Below are positions 33,405 to 42,407 of a stretch of DNA of 43,117 nucleotides, piece after piece. Position 1 is the first letter of the stretch; every line of letters starts with the position of its first letter. Origin of the DNA: an uncultured Prevotella sp. (GTDB taxonomy: Bacteria; Bacteroidota; Bacteroidia; Bacteroidales; Bacteroidaceae); NCBI GenBank assembly GCA_900550365.1, contig URRR01000019.1:1-43117 (forward strand), given 5' to 3'. Below the pieces are notes generated by a model. That model was not told where the DNA came from. It saw only the letters and a list, made by a program, of their open reading frames with translations, and ran no database searches. The position numbers and the translations under genes were made by a program.

Positions 33405-34575
33405 ACCTTCAGGCCTTATTCTCACACTGGCCGTGGTGCTCACGCTTCTCTGCTCATGCCGGGGAGGCAGCACCACGGCTGCCGTTTCGGGCGGCGACAC
33501 ACTCATGCTGAAGTATGCCGAACGGCTTACCCTCGTGAGATATGACGGCTACACCGTGGCGACTCTTGCCGACCCGTGGAACAAGGGGCGCACTCTGCAT
33601 ACGTACATCCTCATACCCGACACGGCGAAAGGCGGCAAGCATGTCAACGAAAAAGAGCTGGAGGCTGACTTTGCGAAGCATAGCGGGGCGGCGGTAACCG
33701 TTGTTCACACACCTCTGAGGCGTGCCGTGGTGGCGTCGTCGGTGTACTGCGGACTGCTCATCTCGCTCGGAAAAGGCGACGCCATACGTGGAGTGTGCGA
33801 CCTGAAGTATATCAACCAGCCGTGGATTAAGGAGCAGTGCCGCCTCGGGAAGATAGCCGACTGCGGTGACGCGAGCACTCCCACGCTTGAGAAAATCATT
33901 GACATAGATGCTGACGCGATACTCATTTCACCGTTTCAGAACAGCGGCGGCTACGGCCGTCTTGACGAATGGGGCAACCCGATAATAGAAACCGCCGACT
34001 ATATGGAGACCTCTCCGCTCGGCAGAGCTGAGTGGATGAAGTTCTACGGCATGCTTTTCGGCGTGGATGAAAAGGCCGACAGCATGTTCAACGACATTGA
34101 GCGCAACTATAAAAGCCTTGCCGTGACGGCCAAGTCATCAAAAACACGCAGGTCGGTAATCATCGACAAGATGGCCGGTCCGGTGTGGTATGTGCCCGGA
34201 GGACAAAGCACGTTAGGCAGAGTAATCGCCGACGCCGGCGCAGAATATCCCTTCGCGGCTGACAAAAACAGCGGAAGTCTGCAACTGACGTTCGAGACTG
34301 TGCTGACAAAAGCCGGCGAAGCTGACATCTGGATGCTGAGATACAGCGGACCTGAGCCGCTGACCTACGCCGCACTTTTATCCGAGAACCAAGGCTACTC
34401 GCAGCTAAAGGCGTTCAGAGACAGGCAGGTGTACGGTTGCTGTACGGCTAAAAGCACTTTCTACGAGGACACACCGTTCCGCCCCGACCTGCTGTTGCGC
34501 GACTTCATAATCATCACCCACCCCGACATGAAGCAGCTCGGAGAGGCCAAATACTTTAAAAAGTTAGAAAGATAA
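33397..34575 (+). CDS. btuF: BtuF-like periplasmic cobalamin-binding lipoprotein
   Basis: The 392-residue protein has a lipoprotein signal (LTLLCSC, lipid-modified cysteine about residue 24). It also has the two-lobed fold of type III ABC binding proteins (segments RAVVASSVYCGLLISLGKGD and DIDADAILISPF). The length is typical of Bacteroidetes members. Relatives also bind iron siderophores or heme, but the riboswitch and btuB/btuG neighbours favour cobalamin. It overlaps btuG by 8 bp and is 14 bp from btuC. Confidence 0.83.
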   Translation: MNKPSGLILTLAVVLTLLCSCRGGSTTAAVSGGDTLMLKYAERLTLVRYDGYTVATLADPWNKGRTLHTYILIPDTAKGGKHVNEKELEADFAKHSGAAVTVVHTPLRRAVVASSVYCGLLISLGKGDAIRGVCDLKYINQPWIKEQCRLGKIADCGDASTPTLEKIIDIDADAILISPFQNSGGYGRLDEWGNPIIETADYMETSPLGRAEWMKFYGMLFGVDEKADSMFNDIERNYKSLAVTAKSSKTRRSVIIDKMAGPVWYVPGGQSTLGRVIADAGAEYPFAADKNSGSLQLTFETVLTKAGEADIWMLRYSGPEPLTYAALLSENQGYSQLKAFRDRQVYGCCTAKSTFYEDTPFRPDLLLRDFIIITHPDMKQLGEAKYFKKLER

Positions 34576-34589
34576 GACACCGTCAAGAC

Positions 34590-35603
34590 ATGAAAAAGGG
34601 CACACGTATCAACATATTAACGGGCGCTGCCATTGTTCCGCTGTTCCTCATGAACCTCATCATAGGCTCAGTCGACATCCCCGTGGCCGACGTTTTCAGC
34701 ATACTTTGCGGCAACGGAAGCGACAAAGCGTCATGGGAATACATCGTGATGCAGGCCCGTCTGCCCCAGGCTGTTACCGCCGTGCTGTGCGGAAGCTCAC
34801 TTGCCGTCAGCGGACTGCTACTCCAGACGGCCTTCCGCAACCCCTTGGCAGGCCCTTCCATATTCGGAATCAACAGCGGAGCAAGCCTCGGCGTGGCCCT
34901 CGTCATGCTTGCTTTCGGCGGCGGAGTGACCGTGGGGACGGTGTCGCTGACAGGCTTCATGGCCGTACTCGTGGCCGCTTTCATTGGTGCAGGAGCGGTA
35001 ATGGCCCTGCTGCTGATGTTCGCCGCAAGGGTGAGAAACAACGTGATGCTCCTCATAATAGGAATAATGGTGGGCTACATTGCCTCGTCGGCAATCTCGC
35101 TTCTTAACTTCTTCGCCACTGAGGAGGGCGTACATTCATACATGGTGTGGGGTCTCGGCAACTTCGGAGGTGTGCCGATGAGTCAGATTCCGATATTTGC
35201 CGTCATCACGGCAGCAGGCCTTATACTCTCCATTCTGCAGATAAAGCCGCTCAATACCTTGCTGCTCGGCGAGCAATATGCCGAGAACTTAGGCGTAAAC
35301 ACGCTGCACCTGCGCAACTGGCTGCTCGTCATTACGGGTCTGCTGACGGCCACAGCCACGGCCTTCTGCGGTCCGATAGCGTTTATAGGGCTTGCCGTGC
35401 CGCACATAGCGCGCCTCATGCTCGGCACCGACGACCACCGTCAACTGATACCCGGAACTATTATTATGGGAGCGGTGGTGGCCCTTGCGTGCAACATTAT
35501 ATGCGTATTGCCCGGCAACGGAGGCATAATCCCGCTTAACGCCGTAACCCCCGTAATGGGCGCACCCGTCATTCTATATGTCATCATGAAAGGAAGAAGA
35601 TGA
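34590..35603 (+). CDS. btuC: BtuC-like cobalamin ABC transporter permease (FecCD family)
   Basis: The 337-residue inner-membrane permease has about nine or ten helices. FecCD-family marks are ARLPQAVTAVLCGSSLAVSG (about residues 56-75), QTAFRNPLAGPSIFGINSGA, and FIGLAVPHIARLMLGTDDHR, the ATPase-contact loop. It is the last cobalamin gene here: the 114 bp to the next gene hold no ATPase frame, so BtuD must be encoded elsewhere. Confidence 0.88.
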   Translation: MKKGTRINILTGAAIVPLFLMNLIIGSVDIPVADVFSILCGNGSDKASWEYIVMQARLPQAVTAVLCGSSLAVSGLLLQTAFRNPLAGPSIFGINSGASLGVALVMLAFGGGVTVGTVSLTGFMAVLVAAFIGAGAVMALLLMFAARVRNNVMLLIIGIMVGYIASSAISLLNFFATEEGVHSYMVWGLGNFGGVPMSQIPIFAVITAAGLILSILQIKPLNTLLLGEQYAENLGVNTLHLRNWLLVITGLLTATATAFCGPIAFIGLAVPHIARLMLGTDDHRQLIPGTIIMGAVVALACNIICVLPGNGGIIPLNAVTPVMGAPVILYVIMKGRR

Positions 35604-35690
35604 TAAACGGCGGAAGGTAAGAAAGTCAGAAATAGTCATAACAAAACTAAAAAACATGCCTTACTGTAACCGTTTATGGCGATAATATAA

Positions 35691-35699
35691 TAAATTTGC
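35691..35699 (+). promoter_or_regulatory. -7 promoter element of the nitroreductase-like gene
   Basis: TAAATTTGC is a perfect Bacteroidetes -7 box, 18 bp before the ATG. No TTTG is present at 19 bp. It suggests the gene is transcribed separately from the cobalamin operon. Confidence 0.55.
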
Positions 35700-35717
35700 A
35701 CATAAACCAAAACCCTA

Positions 35718-36356
35718 ATGAACATGAAAACAAACAGAATCGTCATCGCCGCCATTGCGGCAACAATCGGTTTAGCATCTTTCAGCACAACGGCAAGCGC
35801 ACAGGAGACAACATTACCCACCCCTACAAAGAACGAGACGGCCGGCAGCTTGACCAAAGCGCTGCAGGACAGAAAGTCTACACGCAGCTTCACTGACCGC
35901 AGCGTGAGCGACCAGACACTGTCTGACCTGCTTTGGGCAGCCAACGGAGTAAACCGCCCTGACGGCAAACGCACCGCTCCTTCGGCCATGAACAGGCAGG
36001 ACGTGACCATCTACGTAGGCAAGGGCGACGGCACTTACCGCTATGACGCGCAGGCAAACAAACTGGTGAAGATAGGCAGCGGCGACCTGCGCAAGGCCGC
36101 AGCAGGGCGTAACAAGTTCATTGCAACAGCCCCGATAGTGCTCGTCATAGCGTCAGACACAAGCCTTACAAAAGGCAATATGGCCATTAGCGGTCTCGAT
36201 GCAGGCGCGGTAATGCAGAACGTTTACCTCTACTGCTCAGCCAACGGACTGTCTACCGTATGCTGCTATGCCGGCGAAAAACCGGAAGATGTGCAGAAAT
36301 TCCTGGGCGTAAAGCCTGAGATGAAACCTCTTGTGTACATGCCTGTGGGCTACTGA
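35718..36356 (+). CDS. Exported nitroreductase-family (SagB/ThcOx-like) protein
   Basis: The 212-residue protein has a signal peptide (KTNRIVIAAIAATIGLASF... ending near residue 30) and an FMN-dependent nitroreductase fold. The family's opening RRS-type segment is ALQDRKSTRSFTDRSVSDQ. It is followed by DLLWAANGVNRPDGKRTAPSAMNRQ, typical of the SagB/ThcOx-like branch, and a C-terminal LGVKPEMKPLVYMPVGY. The real substrate is unknown; export to the periplasm is uncommon for an FMN enzyme. It has its own -7 element and lies between the cobalamin operon and a convergent terminator. Confidence 0.8.
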   Translation: MNMKTNRIVIAAIAATIGLASFSTTASAQETTLPTPTKNETAGSLTKALQDRKSTRSFTDRSVSDQTLSDLLWAANGVNRPDGKRTAPSAMNRQDVTIYVGKGDGTYRYDAQANKLVKIGSGDLRKAAAGRNKFIATAPIVLVIASDTSLTKGNMAISGLDAGAVMQNVYLYCSANGLSTVCCYAGEKPEDVQKFLGVKPEMKPLVYMPVGY

Positions 36357-36395
36357 AACGACTGTCTGAAAAACTAACGGATTTTACCTGAAATA

Positions 36396-36434
36396 CAAAA
36401 GGCCACCTTTCACGATGCGAAAGGTGGCCTTTTG
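36396..36434. terminator. Bidirectional terminator between nitroreductase-like and LolC/E-type genes
   Basis: A 15-bp perfect inverted repeat (36396-36410 with 36420-36434, CAAAAGGCCACCTTT and its complement) has a 9-nt loop, between convergent genes. It is the most symmetrical form of the CAAAAGRCC palindromic unit. Confidence 0.85.
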
Positions 36435-36495
36435 CAAATCAGGCGGTTGTTAATCCGTAAATTATTGATAATCAACAAGTTGCAAAGACGCAACA

Positions 36496-37743
36496 TTATT
36501 CGTATTTCATTGACTTTGCGGGATGTATCATTGAGGCAAGATAGCTCGGCCCGATTAGTACAAGCACGCTCACGAGCAGCGTCGCTACGTTGAGAAGGAC
36601 TATCGCCGGGAGGCTGAACTCTACCGGAACGATGTCGACATAATACTTCGAAGGGTCAAGCTTGACTACCCCCGTAAAACTCTGCAGCGCCATGAGACCG
36701 AGGCCTATGACGTTACCTACAATCATGCCGCGCCCTATAATGAACACCGCAAACCACAGGAACGTCCTGCGTATCATGCCGTTATGCGCGCCAAGAGCTT
36801 TAAGTACGCCTATCATTGACGTGCGTTCAAGTATTATTATGAGCAGACCTGAAATCATGGTAAAGCCTGCCACGCACAGCATCAGTGCAAGGATAATCCA
36901 CACGTTAAGGTCAAGCAGCCCCAACCAGGTGAATATCTGCGGGTTTGACTCAATTATTGTCTCTGACGAGAATGTCTCGCCGTAACGGTCAACCGTGCGG
37001 TTTACTTTCTTAACAACCACATCCTCAACGGCGTCTAAGTTGTTAAAGTCGTTTACGGTAAGCTCAGCTCCGCTTACCTGATCAGTCTCCCAGCTGTTCA
37101 GGCGTACTGCCGTGTAAAGGTCAGCAAAGCACAGGGTATTGTCAAACTGTGCCAGGTCAGTGCTGTAAACACCGGATACGGTAAACCGTCGGACACGCAC
37201 CGAACCGTCATCTATAAAATAAGCGAACACGCGGTCACCGGCTTTCAGCCTCAGGCGGTCGGCCATTATCTTCGAGATAAGTATCTTGTTAGAGCTGACC
37301 GAATCACTGAAGGCAGGTATTGAGCCTTCAACAAGATTGTCGTGGATAAAGGTTGTGTCGTATTCCTGCGCTATACCCTTGAACGCTACGCCGAGAAAAT
37401 CATCGTCGGTCTTCAGTATTCCCTGCTTCAGGGCATACCGCTGAACGTGCTTCACGCCGTCAAGCGAGCGCAATACGCGCATCATGCTGTCATCAATACA
37501 CACCGGCCTGAACTCACGGCCGTGCAGACTCATGAAGTCGGCAACGGTTATATGACTGCCGAAACCTATCACCTTGTCGCGTATGGTGTGCTTAAACCCG
37601 AAGCATACTCCTATCGAAACAAGCATCACGGCCAGACCGATTGCCACGCCGGCGGTGGCTATCCGCATGGCCGGACGGCTTACCTTACGGCTCGTGTCGT
37701 TAGCTCTGTAAAGGCGTTTTGCTATAAAAAACGGCAGATTCAT
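36496..37743 (-). CDS. LolC/LolE-type ABC permease (FtsX family)
   Basis: The 415-residue inner-membrane protein has the four-helix MacB/FtsX layout. One helix lies near the N-terminus (AMRIATAGVAIGLAVMLVSI), then comes a large periplasmic domain (about residues 50-270). Three helices follow at the C-terminus (LDLNVWIILALMLCVAGFTM onward), with the coupling segment ILERTSMIGVLKALGAHNGM. Relatives release lipoproteins from the inner membrane for transport to the outer membrane. No LolD ATPase is nearby. Its start overlaps the aminotransferase stop by 4 bp, so it is translationally coupled, last in a five-gene operon. Confidence 0.85.
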   Translation of the reverse strand: MNLPFFIAKRLYRANDTSRKVSRPAMRIATAGVAIGLAVMLVSIGVCFGFKHTIRDKVIGFGSHITVADFMSLHGREFRPVCIDDSMMRVLRSLDGVKHVQRYALKQGILKTDDDFLGVAFKGIAQEYDTTFIHDNLVEGSIPAFSDSVSSNKILISKIMADRLRLKAGDRVFAYFIDDGSVRVRRFTVSGVYSTDLAQFDNTLCFADLYTAVRLNSWETDQVSGAELTVNDFNNLDAVEDVVVKKVNRTVDRYGETFSSETIIESNPQIFTWLGLLDLNVWIILALMLCVAGFTMISGLLIIILERTSMIGVLKALGAHNGMIRRTFLWFAVFIIGRGMIVGNVIGLGLMALQSFTGVVKLDPSKYYVDIVPVEFSLPAIVLLNVATLLVSVLVLIGPSYLASMIHPAKSMKYE

Positions 37744-38945
37744 TCCTCGTCAACCCTTCCCGGATAAGCCTCCAACGCCTTACGCAGAACGAAAAGCGCG
37801 CGCGTAAGGTCTTCTTTCTTCAACACGTATGCTATGCGCACCTGGTTATATCCTGCTCCGGGCGTGGTATAAAAACCTGACGCAGGAGCCATCATAACCG
37901 TCTCTCCCCCGTAATTGAACTCTTCAAGACACCAGCGGCAGAACTTCTCGCTGTCGTCGACGGGCAGCTTTGCCACCGTGTAAAACGCTCCCATGGGTAT
38001 CGGCGAATACACTCCGGGTATGCGGTTAAGTCCGTCAATGAGGCATTTACGCCTTTCCACGTACTCATCGTAGACGTTGCGGTAATATTCTTCAGGCGCG
38101 TCGAGTGATGCCTCAGCGGCAATCTGGCCTATGAGCGGCGGCGACAGACGTGCCTGGCAGAACTTCATTACCGCACTGCGCACCTCCGCATTCTTCGTTA
38201 TCAGTGCTCCGATACGTATTCCGCACTCGCTGTAACGCTTGCTGACAGAGTCAATCAGAACCACATTCTGCTCTATTCCTTCAAGGTGGCAGGCGCTGAT
38301 GTACGGCGAACCGGTATATATGTACTCGCGATACACCTCGTCTGAGAACAGATAAAGGTCATATTTCTTCACCAAGTCACGTATCTGGTGCATCTCACGG
38401 CGCGTGTACAGATATCCCGTAGGGTTGTTCGGATTGCAGATAAGGATTGCCCTGGTGCGTTCGTTGATAAGCTCCTCAAACTTCTCTACCCTCGGAAGAG
38501 AGAACCCCTCCTCTATTGTCGTGGCAATGGTGCGTATCTTCGCGCCCGCCGAAATTGCGAAAGCCATGTAGTTTGCGTAAGCAGGCTCAGGCACGATTAT
38601 CTCGTCACCGGGGTTAAGACACGACATGAAGGCAAACAGAACGGCCTCACTGCCGCCGCAGGTTATTATTATATCATCAGGGGTTACGTTGATGTTATAC
38701 TTCTTGTAGTAGTCAACCAACTTGGTGCGGTAACTCAGATAACCTTGCGAGGGCGAGTATTCAAGCACCGTGCGGTCAATATTTCTGATAGCGTCGAGCG
38801 CAACCTGCGGCGTGGGCAGGTCAGGCTGACCTATGTTAAGGTGGTAAACCTTTATTCCGCGTTGCTTTGCCTTGGCTGCCAGAGGTGCCAGTTTCCTGAT
38901 TGGAGACTCAGGCATCTCCAGGCCGCGAACTGATATTTGGGGCAT
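37740..38945 (-). CDS. Class I/II PLP-dependent aminotransferase (AspC-like)
   Basis: The 401-residue enzyme has the fold-type I aminotransferase motifs. NPNNPTG is at residues 171-177, and SDEVYREYIY (201-210) has the PLP-contact aspartate. The PLP lysine K236 is in SVSKRYSECGIRIG. The N-terminal arm has YHLNIGQPDLPTP and the C-terminal region NQVRIAYV with the carboxylate-binding arginine. It most resembles aspartate or broad-range aminotransferases, though the amino acid cannot be fixed. It overlaps the LolC/E-type gene by 4 bp and follows the porin gene by 36 bp. Confidence 0.88.
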   Translation of the reverse strand: MPQISVRGLEMPESPIRKLAPLAAKAKQRGIKVYHLNIGQPDLPTPQVALDAIRNIDRTVLEYSPSQGYLSYRTKLVDYYKKYNINVTPDDIIITCGGSEAVLFAFMSCLNPGDEIIVPEPAYANYMAFAISAGAKIRTIATTIEEGFSLPRVEKFEELINERTRAILICNPNNPTGYLYTRREMHQIRDLVKKYDLYLFSDEVYREYIYTGSPYISACHLEGIEQNVVLIDSVSKRYSECGIRIGALITKNAEVRSAVMKFCQARLSPPLIGQIAAEASLDAPEEYYRNVYDEYVERRKCLIDGLNRIPGVYSPIPMGAFYTVAKLPVDDSEKFCRWCLEEFNYGGETVMMAPASGFYTTPGAGYNQVRIAYVLKKEDLTRALFVLRKALEAYPGRVDEE

Positions 38946-38981
38946 GACTTATATCCTTTCCTAAGTTATAATATGCTTTGT

Positions 38982-41327
38982 TTAATTAAAGAAGTTCCAC
39001 GATACACCGAAGCGGAACGTCCGCCCGTTTATCGGGTAGTGAGGGGCAAGGAAGCCTTTACCGCCCGAACCGTTTATATTGCTCATCATAACGAAGAAGC
39101 GTGTGTGCTTCAGGTGCATGTTGGCATAGACGTTCACTATCGGGAAATTACCTATCTTTACGTTGGCCGCGCCGTTGTCCTGCACGGTAAACTGACCTAT
39201 CGCGGGGCTGTAGTCAGGCGCTTCGTACTCTGTGAAGTAACGGGCATCGCCGCCGAGGTCAACCGTCAGCACCTTGGCAAGCTTGAAGTGGAAGAACAGG
39301 TTGGTGTAAACATTGAGCATCGGCACGGGCAACACGTTCTCGTTACTTGACTTCTGGTAGGTTATCTGGTTCTCCCAACGCAGCGGTCCCAGCTTGAAGT
39401 CCTGCGACAACTGGGCGGTTATCAGGCTGATGTTGCCTGAATGCTGCCTTACGGCAACAGTGTTGCCGGTACGTCCGAAATCCTCGGTAATGTTGTAGCT
39501 CTGGGCAAAATACGTATAGTTCTGCAGGTTATCGTACGCCACGCGCAGCCTTGTGCGGGTGCGCTTCAGCGAGAACGCGCCCTCGATATGCGTGCGCATC
39601 TCCTGGTCAAGACCGTCGTTGTCCCACCAGAAATGCTTCGAATGGTAATGACGGTAGTAGAAAGTAGGGTTCACACGGTGAAAATATGCTTTGGCCGCAA
39701 GCGTCACCGTGTCCTTGAACAGGCGGAAATTAAGGTCGGCCTGGCCGTCAATCTTCAGCTGTCCGGCGTCCTCACCGAGCAGCCATGTCTCCGCCGTGAC
39801 GTTATAATGCAGCGTAGAGCCCTGCGCCTTAATAAGCTGTCCGCCGACGCTCAAGTTATGTTCGTTATATGACGTGCGTCCTCCTACTGAGTCAGGCAAC
39901 GTAAAATGGCGCAGATCTGACGTGACAAAAGCCTTCAGCCCGGCCTTTGCCCACTTGTTGAACCCCTCAAGCAGAGCCACGGCAAACGTGTTCTTAAGCG
40001 AGTAATGGGTAGTGCGGTCATATATCGAGTCGCCCGTGTATTTCTCAAACACCGGATAATTATTAGCATAATAACCCTCCGGGGTCTCGTAGGCCTGGTA
40101 TATTCGTGAATAGTTATCGAACTTAAGAGTGTGTATGAAGCTGGTTACCGGCACATACTCATCCTTCATCCACGTCGTATCAACCTGCTCTCCCGCAGGC
40201 TGACCGGTGCCGGCGGCAATAAGGCTGTCGGCCGCTGCCTTGTCTACAGATATGCGTCCGCTGCCTGTCTTAACCGTGTCGGCAGGCTCATTGCCCGCTA
40301 TCACGGCGTCATCAGGACGTCCGGCATAGGTCTTTCGCTCCTCAAACTCGTCCTCGTCGAAGTCACGTCCCTCCTCCTCGGCCTTCTTGCGGGCTTCCTC
40401 CTTGGCCTTGCGCGCGGCGTTTTCCTTGGCCGACTCCATGGCAAACTTCTTCGCCTTAATCTCGTCCTCGGTCATTTTAACCTTGCGGCGGAAGCCGAAG
40501 CTGTACCTGTGAGACAGGAATACGTGCTGGTTGTCGTTGCGGTTCCAGTTTGCCGAGAGCACCGTGGGTATCTCGTTGTTGCGGAAGTTATCCTCAAAAG
40601 TCTCCGGATGAGTGATATACTGGTCGTCGGTGATACCGCCGTTCTCAGTCACTTTCTCGTGGTTTGTCGACACCAGAAAGTGTGCCTGATAGCGTTCGCC
40701 AAGGTAAGAGGCGTACATCGAGTAATTGAAGTGTGACGTGCTCTGGTTCTGGAAGTAGCCACGGCCGTAGATATAGTCGAACTTAAAGCCCACGCCGAGC
40801 TTCTTGCCTACGTTCACGCCGAACAGGGCTTTGAAGTGGTTCTCGCCGTTCTCACGGTTGCCGCACTCATTATAAGAAATGTTGGTAATCGGCGACAGCG
40901 TGTTGGTAAAATGGAACTTGTCTACCGGAGTAATAAAATAATCGTAAGGCTGGGTGAACATAAACTGCTCATTCTCGCCCCTGTCTATGAATATTCTGCT
41001 GAGACGGGCCGTGCCGAGGTTGCCCAGCGTATTATACTCGCCGCGCAGTCCGGTGTCGAAAATAGAGTTCATGTACATGTGCGGCATGGTGTCCGGCTCG
41101 GCCGCAAAGCGCTCGCCGAAGCGCTCGTCGACAGTCCACACCTTCAGCCCCTTGGGTATTTCCTTGTTACGTGACGACAGAGAGTCACGGTCGCGGTTGC
41201 GGTTACGGCTGCCGGTCGAGCTGGTAAACTCACCGTTGTCCGTCAACTGGTTAAAGTCCTGCGCGCCTGCGGGCAGACACGAGAATACCAGCAGCAGCGA
41301 CAGCGCCACGGCAATCCTTGTCATCAT
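38982..41327 (-). CDS. Bacteroidetes 'putative porin' outer-membrane protein
   Basis: The 781-residue protein has a signal peptide (MMTRIAVALSLLLVFSCLPAGAQ) and long stretches of alternating beta-strand pattern ending in an aromatic (FRFGVSWNFF), the sign of an outer-membrane beta barrel. It matches the Bacteroidetes putative-porin family. Near the middle (about residues 275-380) is a very charged, probably coiled segment rich in K, E, A and R (AKEEARKKAEEEG). An acidic linker follows, then barrel strands resume. The start is ATG 41327, which overlaps the upstream stop as ATGA; the frame open to 41348 is not needed. The substrate is unknown. Confidence 0.8.
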   Translation of the reverse strand: MMTRIAVALSLLLVFSCLPAGAQDFNQLTDNGEFTSSTGSRNRNRDRDSLSSRNKEIPKGLKVWTVDERFGERFAAEPDTMPHMYMNSIFDTGLRGEYNTLGNLGTARLSRIFIDRGENEQFMFTQPYDYFITPVDKFHFTNTLSPITNISYNECGNRENGENHFKALFGVNVGKKLGVGFKFDYIYGRGYFQNQSTSHFNYSMYASYLGERYQAHFLVSTNHEKVTENGGITDDQYITHPETFEDNFRNNEIPTVLSANWNRNDNQHVFLSHRYSFGFRRKVKMTEDEIKAKKFAMESAKENAARKAKEEARKKAEEEGRDFDEDEFEERKTYAGRPDDAVIAGNEPADTVKTGSGRISVDKAAADSLIAAGTGQPAGEQVDTTWMKDEYVPVTSFIHTLKFDNYSRIYQAYETPEGYYANNYPVFEKYTGDSIYDRTTHYSLKNTFAVALLEGFNKWAKAGLKAFVTSDLRHFTLPDSVGGRTSYNEHNLSVGGQLIKAQGSTLHYNVTAETWLLGEDAGQLKIDGQADLNFRLFKDTVTLAAKAYFHRVNPTFYYRHYHSKHFWWDNDGLDQEMRTHIEGAFSLKRTRTRLRVAYDNLQNYTYFAQSYNITEDFGRTGNTVAVRQHSGNISLITAQLSQDFKLGPLRWENQITYQKSSNENVLPVPMLNVYTNLFFHFKLAKVLTVDLGGDARYFTEYEAPDYSPAIGQFTVQDNGAANVKIGNFPIVNVYANMHLKHTRFFVMMSNINGSGGKGFLAPHYPINGRTFRFGVSWNFFN

Positions 41328-41554
41328 TTCATGAAACGGAACACGCATTCTACAATCTTAAACACCATTGACACGAGGATTACTATCGTGCCAGCATTTT
41401 TATCCCACTGGAAATACACTAATACACCTATCAAAGCGCCGAGCATGAATATCACGTTCAGGATGTTGCGCAGCCTCAGGTAACGGTCCTCACCGTCGCC
41501 GCGCCGCCGCCTCGGCATTCCGTTGGCCGCGGTATTGTCTTGATTCGTAAGCAT
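41324..41554 (-). CDS. Small two-helix membrane protein
   Basis: From ATG 41554 the protein is 76 residues. It has a basic N-terminal stretch (MPRRRRGDGEDRYLRLR) and two hydrophobic helices (ILNVIFMLGALIGVLVYFQW and AGTIVILVSMVFKIVECVF). I do not recognise a named family with confidence; small proteins of this form accompany the porin in Bacteroidetes. The frame extends upstream to 41608, but that would overlap the DUF4468 gene and the extra residues look non-coding. Its stop overlaps the porin start by 4 bp (ATGA), so translation is coupled. Confidence 0.65.
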   Translation of the reverse strand: MLTNQDNTAANGMPRRRRGDGEDRYLRLRNILNVIFMLGALIGVLVYFQWDKNAGTIVILVSMVFKIVECVFRFMK

Positions 41555-41588
41555 TAAATACTGTTGTTTGTGGATTAATGGTGAGCCG

Positions 41589-42227
41589 TCAGTCAAGCAC
41601 GGCGTCACTGATTACGCTGAAGAGATAATCCTTGCGGTCTACTGTCTTGCGGCGGAACTTGGCCGAACCGGGCACGAGCTTGGTCTTCTTGCGGTTCAGG
41701 GCGTTCTCGTCGTTAATCCATTCCTCAGCCTTGTACACGTATCCTCCGTCGCTTGTACGCTCCTCTTCATATCGGTAAGATATGCGGTTCATCGTTACCG
41801 TCAGGTGGTTATCCTTGCAGTAGGCGATGAGCGTATAAAAGAATTTGGTTCTGTCAAGCATGAAGAACTTGTCGGTAAACACCAGCCATTCCCGTATGTT
41901 GGCCACCACGATGTGCTCATCCTTGTTCACAAGAGCCACCTGGCTGCCCTCTATCTGGTTCTCGGTCTTTGTCAGGTCGGTAAGACATTTCAGCATTATG
42001 TCATAAATCTGGTCGGCCGACTTGCCCGGAACGTCGACGTCAAGCCGCCATTCCACCTTCCCGTCGACCTCGGGCACAGCTCCCTCAAGGTATTTCGCGT
42101 CGGGATTAGGCTTCTCCACTTTCTGTTCTTCAGCCTCTCCGTTGCCGGCATCAGGCTTTTCCCATACGCCCTGAGCCATGACAGCTAACGGCAAAAGGCT
42201 GGCCACAAGAATTAAAAACAGTCTCAT
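41589..42227 (-). CDS. DUF4468 domain-containing exported protein
   Basis: The 212-residue protein has a signal peptide (MRLFLILVASLLPLAVMAQ), an acidic linker (about residues 25-45) and a DUF4468-type domain, which has a TBP-like fold and occurs widely in Bacteroidetes. Typical segments are VEWRLDVDVPGKSADQIYDI, WLVFTDKFFMLDRTKFFYTL and MNRISYRYEEERTSDGG. The function of the family is not established. The start is ATG 42227, fixed by a promoter at 42247-42278; the frame open to 42290 would begin upstream of it. It is first in an operon with the small membrane protein, porin, aminotransferase and LolC/E-type permease. Confidence 0.85.
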   Translation of the reverse strand: MRLFLILVASLLPLAVMAQGVWEKPDAGNGEAEEQKVEKPNPDAKYLEGAVPEVDGKVEWRLDVDVPGKSADQIYDIMLKCLTDLTKTENQIEGSQVALVNKDEHIVVANIREWLVFTDKFFMLDRTKFFYTLIAYCKDNHLTVTMNRISYRYEEERTSDGGYVYKAEEWINDENALNRKKTKLVPGSAKFRRKTVDRKDYLFSVISDAVLD

Positions 42228-42246
42228 CCGTACAAAAAATATTTCT

Positions 42247-42278
42247 GCAAAGTTACAAAAATTAAACTTACGGACAAT
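42247..42278 (-). promoter_or_regulatory. Promoter of the five-gene porin operon
   Basis: On the minus strand ATTG (42275-42278), 19 bp, then TAACTTTGC (42247-42255): a perfect -7 box with a near-consensus -33 at the correct spacing. The transcript starts near 42240, about 13 nt before the ATG. Confidence 0.75.
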
Positions 42279-42407
42279 CATAAAAAGCATTATTTAACTA
42301 TATACGGTGTAAAACACCGCAATCTTATGGCGTAAGTGTAGCAGTGCAGTCAACAGCCGCGGTGCGTAAAGCATGCCGTAGATCAACAGATAAAGATTTT
42401 TTGATTT

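Noticed and set aside
35604..35717. Hidden BtuD ATPase downstream of btuC
   Set aside because: Only 114 bp separate btuC from the next gene and no Walker motif occurs in any frame.
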